A DNA stretch of 64,000 bases. It comes from Sanghuangporus weigelae. Lineage: Eukaryota > Basidiomycota > Agaricomycetes > Hymenochaetales > Hymenochaetaceae. Under the pieces are notes generated by a model. It was not told the origin of the DNA. It searched no databases and saw only the letters and a program-made list of their open reading frames with translations. Below, in pieces: positions 1 to 11,071 of the stretch. The first letter of the stretch is position 1. Each line of letters opens with the position of its first letter. The position numbers and the translations under genes were made by a program. The DNA lies in contig CP137323.1 in assembly GCA_033182465.1 (NCBI GenBank), positions 372,001 through 436,000 on the forward strand. Reading direction: 5' to 3'.

Positions 1-351
1 CGAACGGGAACATCGTAATTACTGCAAAAGCTGCATATGATTATATGATTGACAATTGGGTCGTGAATAACGGGGATGGAACGATGAACTGGGAAGCGAC
101 TGTCATTGTAAGCATTCTCCTCCATCCTTAGATTTAGGTTACGTGATAAATGTTCTTTGTTTGTTGTTTAGGTGGGAGCCCTCGATACAGACGGAAGCTT
201 CGACGTAGGGTGGTTTCGGTCTCTCTTCCACGTCCGAACACTGATTCCCCCCTTTTCTGGATAGTATTACATATCACAACTAATCAATCTCAACGACCTC
301 AAAGGTCTAGCTGCATTCGTTCTTGCCAGTATCGAATACGAAAAGCTGTAG
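1..351 (+). CDS. GH105 unsaturated rhamnogalacturonyl hydrolase, 3' end only (first tandem copy)
   Basis: This is the C-terminal end of a glycoside hydrolase family 105 enzyme; its 5' part lies outside the window. Such enzymes remove the unsaturated galacturonyl end from rhamnogalacturonan fragments. Three exon pieces can be read: about 1-107 (AKAAYDYMIDNWV, NNGDGTMNW), 172-204 (VGALDTDGSFD) and about 265-351, ending DLKGLAAFVLASIEYEKL and a TAG stop. Both introns (108-171 and 205 to about 264) are GT...AG and sit at the same places as in the complete neighbour that starts at 930. The last 18 residues are identical in the two copies, so they are tandem duplicates on one strand. The family call is firm by comparison with the neighbour; nothing can be said about its N-terminus or signal peptide. 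Confidence 0.8.
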
Positions 352-929
352 GAGCTGCTGGCGGAAAACGAGGTACAATTAGTGGCTCTAACATTACATG
401 TATATTTCTTTACTCTGCAATTCATAGGTGGTCATTAACTTTTAGCCTAATCCAGAAACAGTCTTCAGAACAGACGGACCGGCCAGTATTGTTACCCTGT
501 ACCGACAGCCGATCATTGAATAATCCCGTTCTATTCTGGGACCTTGTGACTTGCTTCCGCGCAACTACTTGCTCGGCAAGAGTCCCTTGGCAGTTTTCTA
601 ACAGAATATGCTGTCCTGACCGCGTGTACTTGCGTGTATGTGCGATCCTTAAGAATTCGCCGAACCGGCTGTAAATTACTCGTGGGACTTGCAAACCCAG
701 GAAGTAATTGGTCAGAGGTCATTTGATAGCATTAAAAGACGGGTAGCTTTCACTCTTCTGTTGATTTTGCACATACATTCTGGATCACCATCCCGGACCG
801 GTCATCTTCTCAGTACCCTTTGATGGTGTAAGCGAATTTTTTCCGAGTATGAGCAAAGGAAGTATTTATACACCTATACCATGCTATCGGTGACTGTCCA
901 GGAGTTCTTTTCCCATTCACACTGCTCCC
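352..929. other. Intergenic region between tandem GH105 genes
   Basis: No coding exon is recognisable here. It holds the 3' flank of the first GH105 copy and the promoter of the second. The overlapping reading frames on both strands match nothing and run across the end of the upstream gene, so they look like chance frames. Confidence 0.6.
863..870 (+). promoter_or_regulatory. TATA-like box of the second GH105 gene
   Basis: TATTTATA lies 60 bp upstream of the ATG at 930, followed by a CT-rich leader (TTCCCATTCACACTGCTCCC) directly before the start codon. Position and context fit a fungal core promoter. This is a pattern match only. Confidence 0.4.
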
Positions 930-2533
930 ATGTTCTCAGTAATCGTCTCAGCATCCACTCTAACTCTATTTCTCTCTTTCGCGATCTGTCTTGATAATAC
1001 GGCGAAAGCTGCCGCTCCTTTCTCCTACGCTGTCTGGGCTGCTGATTCTGGAATCGCGCGCGGACAAGGAAACGGTCTCGTGAATGGCGTACCGGGTGTC
1101 AGTTACGAACATGGAGAATTTCAGTGGGCTCTACGACTACTTTATGAGTCTACTGGAAATAGGTCCTATTTTGATTACATCAAACTTGGAGCGGATACTA
1201 TTTTGAGCGATGATGGGAGGTCCATTGCTGCTTATAGGTACGTCTAACTGTATTAAGTATCAGCGTTCGCGCACTTACTGTAAATCTGCGGCATTAGTGT
1301 CTCGGAGTACCAGCTTGATCACTTGAGAGTTGGACCTACGTTTCTCTATTTGTAAGCTGATTGAAATCGAACATGTAACTGATCATTTATTCATTTCTTC
1401 TCGACAGGTACGGTAAAACAGGTGACGAGAAGTACAAGACTGGTGCGGACGTCTTGAGAGCACAACTTGATATCCAGCCTCGTACGACAGAAGGTCAGTT
1501 CTGGCACAAGCAAAGGTATCCCGACCAAGGATGGTGCGTTCGCTACCGTTTCTCATGAAGTATTTCTAATCATGATATAAAGGCTCGACGGAGTGTACAT
1601 GGTCGGTTATCACAATATTGATCTCAATATGCCTGATCTCAGAGTCTGTCCCGCTTCATAATTTAGGGTGATGTCTTCTACGCGGTTTACACGAATCGTT
1701 TTGAGAGCAGGAACCAAACAGCATGGGGTGAAGTCCTCTAATCTGTTTGGCTTCACGTGTACATATGCACTAATCAAAGTTCAGACGACGTCAATCTGCA
1801 GCTTTCTCTAATGTTCAATCATACAATACAATTACCGAGCAACGCGAACTATACAGGACTTCTCTATCACGGGTATGACGCATCGTTAAGCACTGTCTGG
1901 GCCTCTCCAGATCGGGGTCATTCTCCAGAAGTCTGGGACCGTGCAGTCGGCTGGTACTTCATGGCTCTCGTCGACTTGCTCGAATTTGTTCCTCCAAGCC
2001 AAGCACTGCACGAAACAGCGTCAAAGCAACTCCACGCGCTTGCTCCGAAGATTATTGAGCAGGCTGACCCTGTATGGTGGTTAGTTATTACAGAGCCTGG
2101 ACGAGAAGGGAACTATTCTGAAAGCAGCGGCGCTGCGATGTTTTTATATTCTCTTTTGAAAGCGGTAAGATTGGGTTTCTTGGACAATGCTGATGGGAGA
2201 ATTGTTGCGGCTGCAAAAGCTGCATATGAATATATGTTGACACACTGGGTTACGGATAATGGCGACGGGACGATGAGCTGGCAAGGAACAGTCCACGTAC
2301 GTTCATACGTGTTTCAAATCCGTCTTTTGGTTAACAATTACTGACCTTATTCGCTCTTACAGGTAGGAAGCCTAGACCAGGATGGAAGCTTCCAGGTGCG
2401 TTGAATTCTTTGATATACTCTATCCCTTGCATTAATATTGGCGTAGTATTACATCTCTCAATCTGTTGATACCGATGATTTGAAAGGACTAGCTGCCTTC
2501 GTTCTTGCTAGCATCGAGTACGAAAAGCTGTAG
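930..2533 (+). CDS. Secreted GH105 unsaturated rhamnogalacturonyl hydrolase (second tandem copy)
   Basis: The predicted enzyme trims the unsaturated uronic acid from rhamnogalacturonan fragments made by pectin lyases, outside the cell. The ATG at 930 opens a hydrophobic signal peptide (MFSVIVSASTLTLFLSFAIC). Family blocks follow in order: GVSYEHGEFQWALRLLYEST, a small exon at 1298-1351 giving YQLDHLRVGPTFLYL, then YGKTGDEKYKTGADVLRAQL, GQFWHKQRYPDQGWLDGVYM, GDVFYAVYTNRF, TGLLYHGYDAS, SPEVWDRAVGWYFMALVDLL, ESSGAAMFLYSLLKAVRLG and DGSFQ, ending LASIEYEKL. About eight short GT...AG introns are needed and every join keeps frame, so the gene looks intact. It is a tandem duplicate of the partial gene upstream. 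Exact exon edges were read by eye; the family call is confident. Confidence 0.85.
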
Positions 2534-3671
2534 GTGGCGTATTGACGATGAAGAGATACGAAAACCCTCCTTAGTAATATGGAATACCCAATCTGTATCT
2601 TCATATTTTTGTTAATTGAGTAGCATAGAACTGAATCTGGAACTCACTGGTTTCGGTAGAAACGGCTAAGGAAGATACGAGGAATATAGGAAATGGACTC
2701 AAAAACAAACATGAAAGAGCAAGCAAATTTCGCAAAGCACAGAGAGGATTATTCGCATTATCGTCCAGGCTACAGATACTTTCTGGTGTAAAGATGAATT
2801 CGAGACTGCAGATGATGGCTGGAGTCACCGGCAACCCGGACAGGCACACCAAGCTCTGGACCGATTGCTTAGCGCACAGCAGATCCTAGACAAATACAGG
2901 GTACCTTCTGATTCTACCCCTATCAGTCGTTGCTAATTCTTTCCTATGTTGATTTAAGCGCCCTCCCACCTTTTAAGTCCAATCCTTCTTTGTCAGACCT
3001 TACATACTCGGGTATCCGATTCATCCAGACTTGTAGAGCCAATCTTCTCGCCCTTGATTGAGAGCATTGAGAACAATGAGCCAGCAGGCTTCGATAATCT
3101 TAATCTTCTAATGCGCTAGATCGAGCAAGTATGACTCGAGATGGAAATCGCCTCCGAGCCGGTAATAAGCGTTCATTTAATCGTTAGATGCTGATGTTCT
3201 TTTACGTGACCCAGTACGAGTCAGGCAGCGTCAGTCAGCTGCGCATTTGGTGCTAGTCAACTCTAATGAAAACATAAAAGTAGATGTGGAAGGATGAAAC
3301 GAGGCAAACTGGGCAGAGAAAGGATCAAACGGTCGATTACATAATGCTAGCGGAAGATGCCAGACTTCCCGATATGGTGTGATCACCGGATTTGCATAGC
3401 TCACGTGACCACCTTAAGGCGTGCGCGCGTCCTTGGCGCTAGGACGTCACGACCCGCGCTCCCGAGGCTGAACACGACGAAGAAGCGAGCCTCGACGACG
3501 CGCAGCGACTCATCTTGATTCACTACCACCACCACCACCACCACATCAATAGACTTACTTTGCGTCTTTATTCTTTTCTTTATTTCCTGATGGTCGCCTT
3601 CGCTTGATATCTCCCAATTCCTTGCTTGCTTACCTCCCTTGTCTCCCGATCGTCTACTGTCTCTCCAGGCA
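2534..3671. other. Intergenic region and ATG13 leader
   Basis: No gene is recognised. The last part is probably the ATG13 promoter and 5' leader: a GC-rich stretch around 3415-3510 followed by a CCA/CAC triplet run at about 3521-3543 and CT-rich sequence up to the ATG at 3672. A minus-strand frame at 2601-2852 resembles nothing known. Confidence 0.5.
3521..3543 (+). repeat. CAC/CCA trinucleotide microsatellite
   Basis: About seven consecutive CAC units (ACTACCACCACCACCACCAC) lie about 130 bp upstream of the ATG13 start, probably in its promoter or 5' untranslated leader. Confidence 0.6.
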
Positions 3672-6600
3672 ATGTCGCAGGACTCAACAGCACAACAGAA
3701 GGCCGACCAGATTGCTCACCGCTTTTTCTCAAAGTTCGTGTCGGTTATTGACAGTGCTCGAAACGTCCTATCTGAGCCGCGAGAGGACGCCAAGGTCGAC
3801 AAATGGGTGAGTGTCTCAGCGGTTCTTCTTCCACCTTATCGCGAAGTTGTATACTTGCTGGGATCTTCTTGCGTGTTGCAATTTCTAGCAATATATCTTG
3901 CGAAATAAGCAAGCAAGCAAACCTATTCTGTCATTTCGACGGTTGGGCTCTAATGAGAGCTCGTCCGACTACACCTTTCATTTATCTCTGTTCATGAGAC
4001 ACACTCATGTACTGATGCCATACGCAGTTCAACATAGAAACAACAGACTCGGACCTGTCCAGGGAACACACCCGCCTGTACAAGTCTATCTCGCAACTTA
4101 GGGTCCCGCCTCCGCCTCTGGAGCTCTTGGTTCTCCTAACTGTTCCGGAGCTAACGGATAAGCAGGTGCTGGTACAACATCCCCCCAATTCATCGCGTCA
4201 GCGTGTAGAACCAACACCTGCTCACGTATTACTCGAGCGATGGACGCTTGCTTTCGTCATGTCTAACTCCGGGTCCCCATCATCCTCACAGATGAGTACT
4301 GGGGAAGTGACGCTCGCGACGGTATACAAACACATCATGTCCGTGATCCGCAGCCTTTATACACTGCTTCATGTCCTCCCCGTATGGAGGATTTGCAAGC
4401 GCCTACGTAGACGCCCTGGTCAAGGCGCCCGGAACGGTCAACTAGGTCTCATGCTGCGCGTTCGCGCCCGAGGAATAGATGGTTCAGCTGACGATAATGG
4501 TTATTTGGGTTTCGGTATGTCTGATCCGTATTCATAGCTTTTTGTTCTTAATCAGACTTTGAACAACTACTTTCAGATGAACCATTGTCACCGAATGCTT
4601 CCCCTTTAGACACAGCAACTCATACTTTCGAGCCAGTCACGCATCCTATGGGCGTCTTTTCTGTCTCCGTCACATACTTGAAGGCACCGCACTTTGAGAT
4701 CGACACCGTGGAGGCACTCCTTTCTTCACGCTTCCTGTCTCTCGACGCTGGTCCAGGATTCACCCCGACTCTTGCGCGCACTTCACAACGTGAGAGTATT
4801 TCAGGATCTCCGGGAAGCCTTCCCATGCGTACCAGTCTTCCTCATTCCCCTCCTGGGGACAGGACAGACAGAGATAAGACTGGACTCGGGCTCGCTCTTG
4901 GTACAGGCACAACATCCGGCATCGCGGATAGATTTGTCTTTCCCGCGAGTAATTCAGCAGCAACAGGAAGTCGTACTTCGCTTCCTAGCACAAGTCCACG
5001 ATCTCGCAACGTCCCTTTGCCGAGCGCAGGACCCGTGCAACGGTCAATATCTGCGCAAGCTGCGGCTGCTGCAGCTTCTGCAGGATCAATAGGCTCATCT
5101 TCACGCCACTCGCGCGAAGAGGGCCGTGAGAGTCTGCCTTCACTCGCTCGCGTGAGGCGCGAAAGCATGGGCCGTGGATCGGTATGTTTAATCCCATTTT
5201 TCATCTGCGACTGTATAGTTCATATACTGAGATCGCACCTAAGGACCTACCTTCTACTCCAGCTCCTCTCCTAATTCGTCGACAATCTACGACCGTGAGC
5301 CCATTCAAGTCGGGTACACTCTCTTCAGGATCACCATCATTGTACAGCAATTCTCCGTCCTTACGGCATGCGTCACCTCTCGCGGGTCCGTCTCTCCCAG
5401 CAGCTCCTGCAGGTCGGACCTCCACCGCCGTTCCCCCGTCGCCCACAAGTACACGGGTTACAGGAGGCCGTGGAGACACCGGCGCCGGTCCGAGCTCGCC
5501 GATCATTGCATATCGAGCGGGGTCTTCACCAGTCCTACCTCTACGGCCGTCTCCGCCTACACCGTTCGCACCGTCTAGCCTTGGCGAGCGGCGTTATATT
5601 CCTTCACCTGCGGCTCCGAGTCCTTCTGCCGAACTTGTCACGTCAGGTACAGAGCCGTTGGCTGCTCCCCCTCGGCAAAAGAGGTACTCTAGTAGTTTTG
5701 GATATAGGTACGGAGCTGCTGGCAGTGAAGGGAGTACCGGTAGCGGTGATAAGGGCAAGGATCCTGAGCGACCTGGGGTACGTGTTGAATCATGCGTTTT
5801 GATCGTCATTCAGCCCTTTATTCACGAATTCTTAATTTCTTTCAGAGTGCTTCTTATTTAAGCACAAACACGGATGATGACGATATCTCTGCCTTTGTGC
5901 AGGACATTGATGCTCGCAAGCCAATCGGAGGAGGGTTCAATACGAGGCATGATCGTGAACGAACACTGAGCGAGACAGGTCTGGCTGGACGAGCCATTCT
6001 TGCTGGGGCGGGACTACATGAACAGACTGGGCAGACTCAGACTTCGGAGGCACAAGGGTTGCGACAGCCAGCTCCGGTCCTTGGACATAATAGAACGCTC
6101 TCTGAAGGACAGCGAGGGACTGTTCTTGCGGGTGAAGCAGATACCGAGTCCAGAGAAGAGCCAAATCCGAGACAGACTGGCGGACCTATCTTGAGTCACC
6201 TTGATGAGCGGCTGAAGGCTCTGAACAATGCGTTCCGGACAAGCATGGATCTTGTGGCGCGTCGGCCCAGCAGTGCAGGAGCAGCTTCTGATCCAGAGCC
6301 AACCCTGTCGTCGCCCTTCCCAGCGCGTCCAGCGTTCCCTATCCCAGGGGCTGCTCACTTACGAACGCCATCTTTCAGTGCAAGCGGTGGTATTCCAACT
6401 GATCGTCCCTCCTCTGCGCCAGGTCAGGCGCGTTCCAGCTCCGGCTCCGAGCTCGCGCCTCGCAGAAGATTTGTTGGGACGCCAGGAGGCAGTCCGGGAG
6501 GGGAGAACATCAGTGTCTGGGATAATCGTCGTTTGCGGGCGGACTCAACTGGATCGTCGGCTTCTGCGCTCAGCGATATGGACCGTGCACGACTGTTCTA

Positions 6601-6721
6601 CGAACAAGGTCGCGCATCGCGCGGGTCTGGAGCCTCAGTTGGGAACACAAGTCTAGAATCTGAGGAGGCTGTCGGAAGAATGAGCTTCGAGCGACCGGAG
6701 CAGCAAGATGGAGGGCCGTAG
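3672..6721 (+). CDS. ATG13: Autophagy-related protein 13 (Atg1 kinase complex regulatory subunit)
   Basis: Atg13 links the Atg1 kinase to nutrient (TOR) signalling and starts autophagosome formation in the cytoplasm. The ATG at 3672 (MSQDSTAQQKADQIAHRFFS) opens the N-terminal HORMA domain, which runs through KFVSVIDSARNVL, FNIETTDSDLSREHTRLYKS and LLERWTLAF to MGVFSVSVTYL at about residue 270. A long Ser/Pro-rich disordered tail follows. It carries DDDDISAFVQDIDARKPIGG, a conserved Atg13 tail motif, and two phospho-site-like RTLSE repeats (RERTLSETG, HNRTLSEGQ). Four introns can be placed: 3807-4027, 4515-4576, about 5182-5232 and about 5776-5846. The third has the least clear acceptor. About 880 residues, within the usual basidiomycete range. 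The stop is TAG at 6719. No sign of damage. Confidence 0.9.
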
Positions 6722-7961
6722 AGAAGAGTCCACTTGAGTGGATATATATAACATCAGGAGGACACGGAAGCGATGTATTCCCGCACTAACAACATGTGAT
6801 GTGATCGCAGTCGCATTCATTATGCATTATTACACTCGGCATTGCTCCGATACGATGCCGTTCAAGAACCTATGATCCATTTTGTTACAAAGTACGAGAT
6901 TCCGCTTTGAGTGGCCCCGGAAAGGCTTTCGAACGATCGAGTGACTTTGTACTTGTTGTCAGGAGGGTTTCGGCGTCCTTTCATGAGACATGCAGCATTA
7001 TTATCAACGCCGGCTTAGATGAGATCCGTTGTCTCTACGTTACATCAAACCAGAGATAATTGTTCTGCCTCCACCATCTCCACTTTTCCTCAAGTTGTTC
7101 TCCATTCTTCTGGCGGTCCTGACTCTCCTATTTGTTAGCTTTGTCCTGTTTATTCTTTCACTCCGCCAGGCAACAGCTATTTTTACTTTCTCTTTTTCAC
7201 CCTCCAGCCTTATTATAGCGGCGACCACGTCCTATGCCGCTTTTATTATTTTCTTCTTTCTTCTTTCTCTGTTTTTGACTTTACAGGCTCTTTTTATCGC
7301 ACGTACAGCACCGTTTCTCTACTTCCAGTTGTCCAGTTCTTTTTGCATCGACACGGATCCCATCATCTCCTTCTCGCCTTTACGCCCCTATTCTTCCCCT
7401 CTTCACACTCTCGCCCTCATCTCCACCCAACCACGCCGTTTCGCCCGTCACCTTCTTCCTCGTCTCCTTCTCGATGCATATTCATTGGACTCATCTCTCT
7501 CTTCCACATCAATCCTCTCCTCGTTCATATTCGTCGGTACTTCATTCCATTCCCGTAAAGGTAATGACTCCCACTCCGGATCGTCTATCTGTCTACCTAA
7601 CTGTTCATTGCGTCTATTGTAAACCCTCTCTCCCTCTGCTCGTTGCTCGATGTAGCTGACTATGCTATTGCGTATGCTTTCATAAATGTGGATTGGTTTT
7701 CTTTCCTCTGATTCCCAGGTTCGTGCCGTCCTTCCGGGTCGCAGTTGATCGATGGTTTGGTTCGACTTTCGAAGAGAGCGCAGACTACAGAAGTAAGCGA
7801 AATCAAGTTTCCTGCTTCGTAATCATTAGGACCCTTCAACGAACGGATTCTTAAGTACTAAGTAATACAAGAAGAGCATAGCATGAAGTGAAAACATAGC
7901 AGATACAACATGTGGTACAAATGAACGCGTCGGATAGGTCAGCACAATATTGCTGCAATGT
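6722..7961. other. Convergent intergenic region with a long pyrimidine-rich stretch
   Basis: This lies between the 3' ends of ATG13 (plus) and the ECM14-like gene (minus). From about 7060 to 7560 the plus strand is strongly C/T-rich, with CTTCTTTCTTCTTTCTCT-like runs. That composition yields a spurious hydrophobic 197-codon frame starting at a TTG (7029-7622). The stretch resembles the CT-rich leaders of fungal genes, but no supported coding exon follows it. A short plus-strand peptide starting MTPTPDR near 7564 could be the first exon of a small gene; I cannot support it. Confidence 0.45.
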
Positions 7962-9805
7962 TCATTTTGCAGGGTTGACGATGAATTTAACGATATACTC
8001 AACAAGAGTAGCCGTCTCCTCGCCAACGGGTCTGATCCATTCTTGTGGTAGGGAGTAGCCATACTATAAACATAATATAACGGATACACAATCAACACAC
8101 GGTTTATTTTGGAATATTGATAGATGTGTGATATGAGAGAGAAGGAAGACGTACCGTACCGGTATCCCGTAAATGCACCGCATACGAGTATTTGATACCT
8201 GCGGAGGCGTACATCCAGTCGAGGATGTTCCCTGGTGCTGGGTATAAGGCTGAGCACAGGCTCCCGGTCTAGGCCACCCATATATGAACATCATTCATAT
8301 CATCAATGGGAGTCATGGAGTCATAGGACCAAGCGGTGATTAATCTAATGTGAAGAAGGGAAGGGTGGGTGTGGCGTACAGTGTAAACAGTCCCATGTTT
8401 CTTCCTCACTGCGTAAGCTGCTCCGAGCGCGGCTTCGTAGAGGTCTTCTGCGTCCGCGGGAAGAATATCGCACGCGTAGGAATATGGCCAGCTCACTATA
8501 TCGTCCATCTCAGTCAGTTAAACAGTCAATCCTCCTCCAATACCACAGCTTAAATACAATGAAAGAGAATAGAAGAGTCACTCACGCATCTGTCCATAAC
8601 TCCTCAAATCGATAAACGCATGTAAATTGGGGAGCTGCATGATATAGTTTGCGATATTGTTCACTTCTGGAGCTTCGAACGGACGATACCCCGGGAACCA
8701 GTGCGAACACGGGTCGGCCGGCGCGGGCCAGTTCTTCTTTGGCTTCTTTGGCTTCTTCTTCTTACCCTTCTTACCCTTCTTTTTCTTGAGAGGACCGATG
8801 TCGTCGTCATCAAATTTCGTCAAGTCGAGATATAAGTCTGCCTCTTCCTCAATGAGTGTCCTGTCTGATGGTGACCAATGATATCCCTGTGAGGATCTCA
8901 GTAAGACACTACAGAATCCCAATGGATGCAAGTCGTACCCAGTTCCTGCAGAGATAATTATGAAAATCAGCACGACGGAGGGTTTATCACGAAAGAACTG
9001 CAAAGTACCTATTCATATCCAAACCTCGGCACGCCTCATTCGGCCCTAGAGACATCCGGTTCTTATACCACAATCTATCATTCTCCCATGTGAACACGTA
9101 GCCATCAGGGTTTGGCACGGGAAGGACGTAGAAGTCGAAGTTATCCAGAATATGAGAAATGGAATTAGGCTCGGAAGAGTTGGCGAGTAGTGCGTGTGCT
9201 AAGTAGAGAGCTGATGCAGACGCAACCCACTGAAAACATAAATAAGGAACGATAAGCTTTCGAACGATGGAACCGGAAGACACCAGAAAAATAATGTACT
9301 TTCCTCTCTGGCGTGTTGAGCCCCGAAAATCACAAAGCCCTTCTTCACAATCCTCCGCCCGTTCCCATCTACGGTCGCACCACCAGATATTCGCATGGCG
9401 TACATCTCTCGACCCTCCGAAGAGTGGCCAAGCTCAGATACGCTGACGTTCGCAGGGTAGAGCGCAGCCAAATGTTCCATGTATTCGTCGATTTCAAATA
9501 GTGGATGGTATGTGTCGTGATATGTTGTATTTGTCAAGGATGATAGATTCCATGGATCAAAGCCACTCCCTCGATTTGGAGGTATAGGATGTTTCTGACA
9601 GATTGCAGATAATAAGATATAGAGTGCAGATATGAGATGTGCAACGAACTGGCTGTAAAGGAGTATCATGATTTTCAGAATCAACGTTCCACTGGTTTCC
9701 GCCTGATAATAAGGCTTGTAGGCTGTCTCGATCCTGAGCGAGGAATATTGAAGAGAAAGCGGAAGATATGGCCAGTGAAGTTGTGAGCAAACGTAGATTA
9801 TGCAT
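7962..9805 (-). CDS. ECM14: ECM14-type M14 metallocarboxypeptidase homologue, probably catalytically inactive
   Basis: The fold is that of zinc carboxypeptidases of family M14; fungal ECM14 proteins are inactive members. The ATG at 9805 (MHNLRLLTTSLAISSAFS) gives a signal peptide. Next come SGFDPWNL, a YHDTYHPLFEIDEYMEHL segment, GHSSEGREMYAMRIS, GAQHARE (first zinc His and Glu), LPVPNPDGYVFTWENDRLWY, LDMNRNWGYHW, HAFIDLRSYGQMLSWPYSYAC, LDWMYASAGIKYSYAVHLRDTGTYG and the end YIVKFIVNPAK. Two active-site positions differ from carboxypeptidase A: the third zinc His (HSY) is Arg (LRSYGQ), and the catalytic Glu before LRDTG is His (VHLRDTG). A Lys-rich insert lies at about 8741-8793. A 7-nt exon (8939-8945) and a GA...AG intron (9230-9303) are needed to keep frame. 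An in-frame ATG at 9853 is an alternative start. Confidence 0.82.
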
Positions 9806-11071
9806 ATTATTATGGTGGTAAATGAACAAGTCCAACTTAGCATTTCCGTACATGGATCACGTAGTCAATGAATAATCCGGAAACTGCCGAAGGAAGAATC
9901 GTGACGCTTTCTTTCAACCACAATACTTGCCTGCCTGCACTATTTCAGAGAATCCCAGAATGACTTTTGATTTTTACCAGATACTAATCAACCGAAAGTG
10001 GCTGGCTCTGATAGTCGGACAATTGTGCGACTGAATTGTGCGATGAGCAAAGTCGGAGAACTGCAATCATTTCATGGATTTGCTTGGGCTGCGATGGAAA
10101 AACTCATTCGTATGCCTTTTTTCTGTTCTTGGTGGTCAAAGCTGGCTTAGCGTGGGCTTCATAATAGCTGAAACGGCTACTGAAGCCGCGAAGGTGCAAA
10201 GTCAGGAAAGTCCTGGCGACCCTGACCTGAACGCCCAAAAGTAATAATCCTATCTGGTACATGTTTTACGTTGCGGAATAAACCCGTTTGGTCTTGCCAA
10301 GGCATTATTTAGCATCTGCGCCCGCCTATCTTAGGCGATCTTCGCGCTCGTTGCAAAACGATTCCGGTGTGCATTACTCCGTAAAGCAATATGGAATCAG
10401 GCTGCGAAACTTTTCAACAGCGTTAACGTCGCTGAACGTGTTGACGTTCAAGCTCTATGATCAAAGGCCAGGAGAAGCAGCTGGGGAGGATAACACGTTT
10501 TCCAAGGTCATATGAGGCTTCAGTACGTCCACAATCAAATGATCCCGTCATTAATGACATCTCCGAATCACTGGAAATCTGTCACTTTGCTGGACGGTCC
10601 CGTTTATAATCCAACCGATTGGTTTGCGTGGGTTAGGTGCAACTTGCGCCTTTCTGACCCAGGCATCATACATCAGGCCGATCAGAAAGGCGAACATTGC
10701 CTCCTAGATGATCGAATTCAATTCAATTTGAACTAATACTTGGCGGGACGGATTGATCAGACCGATCAAGCCTATCCTTTCTCGGCGTCCCCAATCTCGA
10801 TGCTCGACATCCATTCTGGTGGTATAAATGTCTGATGTCTGATTGGAGGAGACAAATTTATCATAGACAAGTCTTCGTCTTTCCTTTTCGCCACACTCTT
10901 TTCTGTGGTCATCGTCATCCCCGTCGACTTCCCTTTCGACAGACATTCCTTTCTTTCTTTCAAGGTTGGTGCCTTGATTTGGCTGGCAGTATTCTCGAGG
11001 CTGACAGTGCAATATTAGTTTAATCAGGATTGCGCGGAGGCAGTAATAGATACTCTTGTTCGTGTCCCAAC
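9806..11071. other. Divergent intergenic region between the ECM14-like and six-hairpin glycosidase genes
   Basis: This must hold the promoters of two secreted-protein genes that point away from each other. I see no coding exon; frames such as 10288-10515 and 10704-11126 are short, resemble nothing known and overlap each other on opposite strands. Confidence 0.5.

Noticed and set aside
7029-7622. 197-codon hydrophobic plus-strand frame
   Set aside because: It starts at TTG and its Phe/Leu/Ser richness is explained by the C/T-rich DNA; no splice sites or family blocks support it.
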